Source: Desulfofustis sp.
Lineage (GTDB): Bacteria; Desulfobacterota; Desulfobulbia; Desulfobulbales; Desulfocapsaceae
Assembly (NCBI GenBank): GCA_029287755.1
Contig: JARFQM010000020.1
Coordinates: 1 to 14,943 of the forward strand
Direction: 5' to 3'
DNA: 14,943 bases
Shown: positions 14,299 through 14,943 of the stretch, piece after piece
Position numbering within the stretch: the stretch's first letter is position 1
Layout of the letters: each line of letters begins with the position of its first letter
Notes under the pieces: generated by a model
Database searches by the model: none
Seen by the model: only the letters and a program-made list of their open reading frames with translations
What the model was told of the DNA's origin: nothing
Made by a program: the position numbers and the translations under genes

Positions 14299-14943
14299 TC
14301 AATGATCTTCAACGGCGTTGGCCTGTTCCTGATTATGTCTGAGCAGGGCAATATAGCGATAAATGCCGTGGACAAATTTGCCCAGCGGCATGGTGATAAA
14401 AAAAGCCAGTACCAATCCGAGATGGACGATCAACAAGATTCCCATCGCTGAAGTCTCTCGAAAGACAAGCAGCAACAGTCCGCTCAGACTGGTAAGCAGC
14501 AGCAGATTAATGAAACCGAGATCCATGCCTGCCGAATCGGCATTGTAGGGACGGCGATCCATCTTTGATTTAAGTACCAGCATGCCAACCGTGCCAATCA
14601 CGATCAAAACCCCACCCACGGTTCCGAGCACGACCGGCAGACTGAAATAGGGATAGGGGGCCGGCCAGTGAAACACATGATCGTAAATAGCCGCCACGGT
14701 TGTAGCTGCCAGACAGCCCATAAATCCATAAAAGACCAGGTGATGCATGGTTCTGCGGATGGTACTGAAACGATCATCCGGGTAGTTGCAGCCGTGTCCG
14801 CCGCCGTCGAGATATTTCAAGCGCAGCACATCCCAGATGGCGCCGCGGTTGCCGGACCCGCTGGCCAGATTCTCGTTGGTGACCTGCATTTCTTTCCAGA
14901 ACGTCTGTATCCCCTTCCAGAAAGCGAACATCGCCCAGATCGC
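14299..14943 (-). CDS. tcuB: TcuB/CitB-like tricarballylate utilisation membrane protein, 5'-truncated by window
   Basis: The visible 214 residues are the C-terminal part of a TcuB-like protein; the frame is open to the window edge, and the family is about 380 residues long, so the N-terminal ferredoxin-like iron-sulfur part should lie outside. The internal ATG at 14931 is not the start. Diagnostic sequence is the LKYLDGGGHGCNYPDDRFS block followed by RRTMHHLVFYGFM, then four hydrophobic segments. In Salmonella, TcuB is a membrane electron-transfer protein that reoxidises the flavin of TcuA, which converts tricarballylate to cis-aconitate. A tcuA gene would be expected just upstream (beyond 14943). 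The downstream tctC-tctAB-prpF genes supply transport and isomerisation for the same type of substrate, though the 357-base gap suggests a separate transcript. Confidence 0.88.
   Translation of the reverse strand, partial: AIWAMFAFWKGIQTFWKEMQVTNENLASGSGNRGAIWDVLRLKYLDGGGHGCNYPDDRFSTIRRTMHHLVFYGFMGCLAATTVAAIYDHVFHWPAPYPYFSLPVVLGTVGGVLIVIGTVGMLVLKSKMDRRPYNADSAGMDLGFINLLLLTSLSGLLLLVFRETSAMGILLIVHLGLVLAFFITMPLGKFVHGIYRYIALLRHNQEQANAVEDH

Noticed and set aside
14194..14451. + strand frame opposite the tcuB-like gene
   Set aside because: It is antisense to a conserved membrane protein and starts inside a terminator palindrome.

Overview
The window looks like a chromosomal segment of a Gram-negative bacterium of moderate GC. 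It carries periplasmic binding proteins with Sec signal peptides, a TctABC-type transporter and a TcuB-like membrane protein. Gene content and protein style suggest Desulfobacterota or another proteobacterial relative, but this is a weak inference because no rRNA or other marker gene is present.

Left part (1-3360, + strand): a 555-base stretch with no convincing gene is followed by tex (S1-domain transcription accessory protein) and a small isoprenylcysteine/phospholipid-methyltransferase-like membrane protein.

Central part (3361-9491, + strand): a structured leader precedes a phosphonate-type ABC importer made of phnD, phnC, phnE and a second phnE. It is followed closely by a HAD-IIA hydrolase and a glycerol-1-phosphate dehydrogenase (EgsA/AraM family). 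phnC, phnE1 and phnE2 overlap by ATGA junctions, and the HAD and dehydrogenase genes follow with gaps of 36 and 19 bases. No C-P lyase gene is visible. The HAD protein has Trp where ordinary HAD phosphatases have the Asp+2 acid/base. I infer a module that imports an organophosphorus compound, possibly with a glycerol backbone, and feeds it to dihydroxyacetone phosphate through the dehydrogenase. The substrate is unknown. A folded element between phnD and phnC may set the ratio of binding protein to membrane components.

Right part (9600-14943, - strand, convergent with the phn cluster): read in the direction of transcription, a tcuB-like gene (cut by the window edge), a 357-base regulatory gap with two related palindromes, tctC (binding protein), a near-perfect intrinsic terminator/attenuator, a fused tctA-tctB permease, and a PrpF/4-oxalomesaconate-tautomerase-family isomerase. 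Together these suggest uptake and oxidation or isomerisation of a tricarboxylate such as tricarballylate, citrate or aconitate.

The best leads are the phn-HAD-G1PDH pathway with its DxW HAD enzyme, the phnD-phnC intercistronic fold, and the inverted pair of palindromes upstream of tctC.
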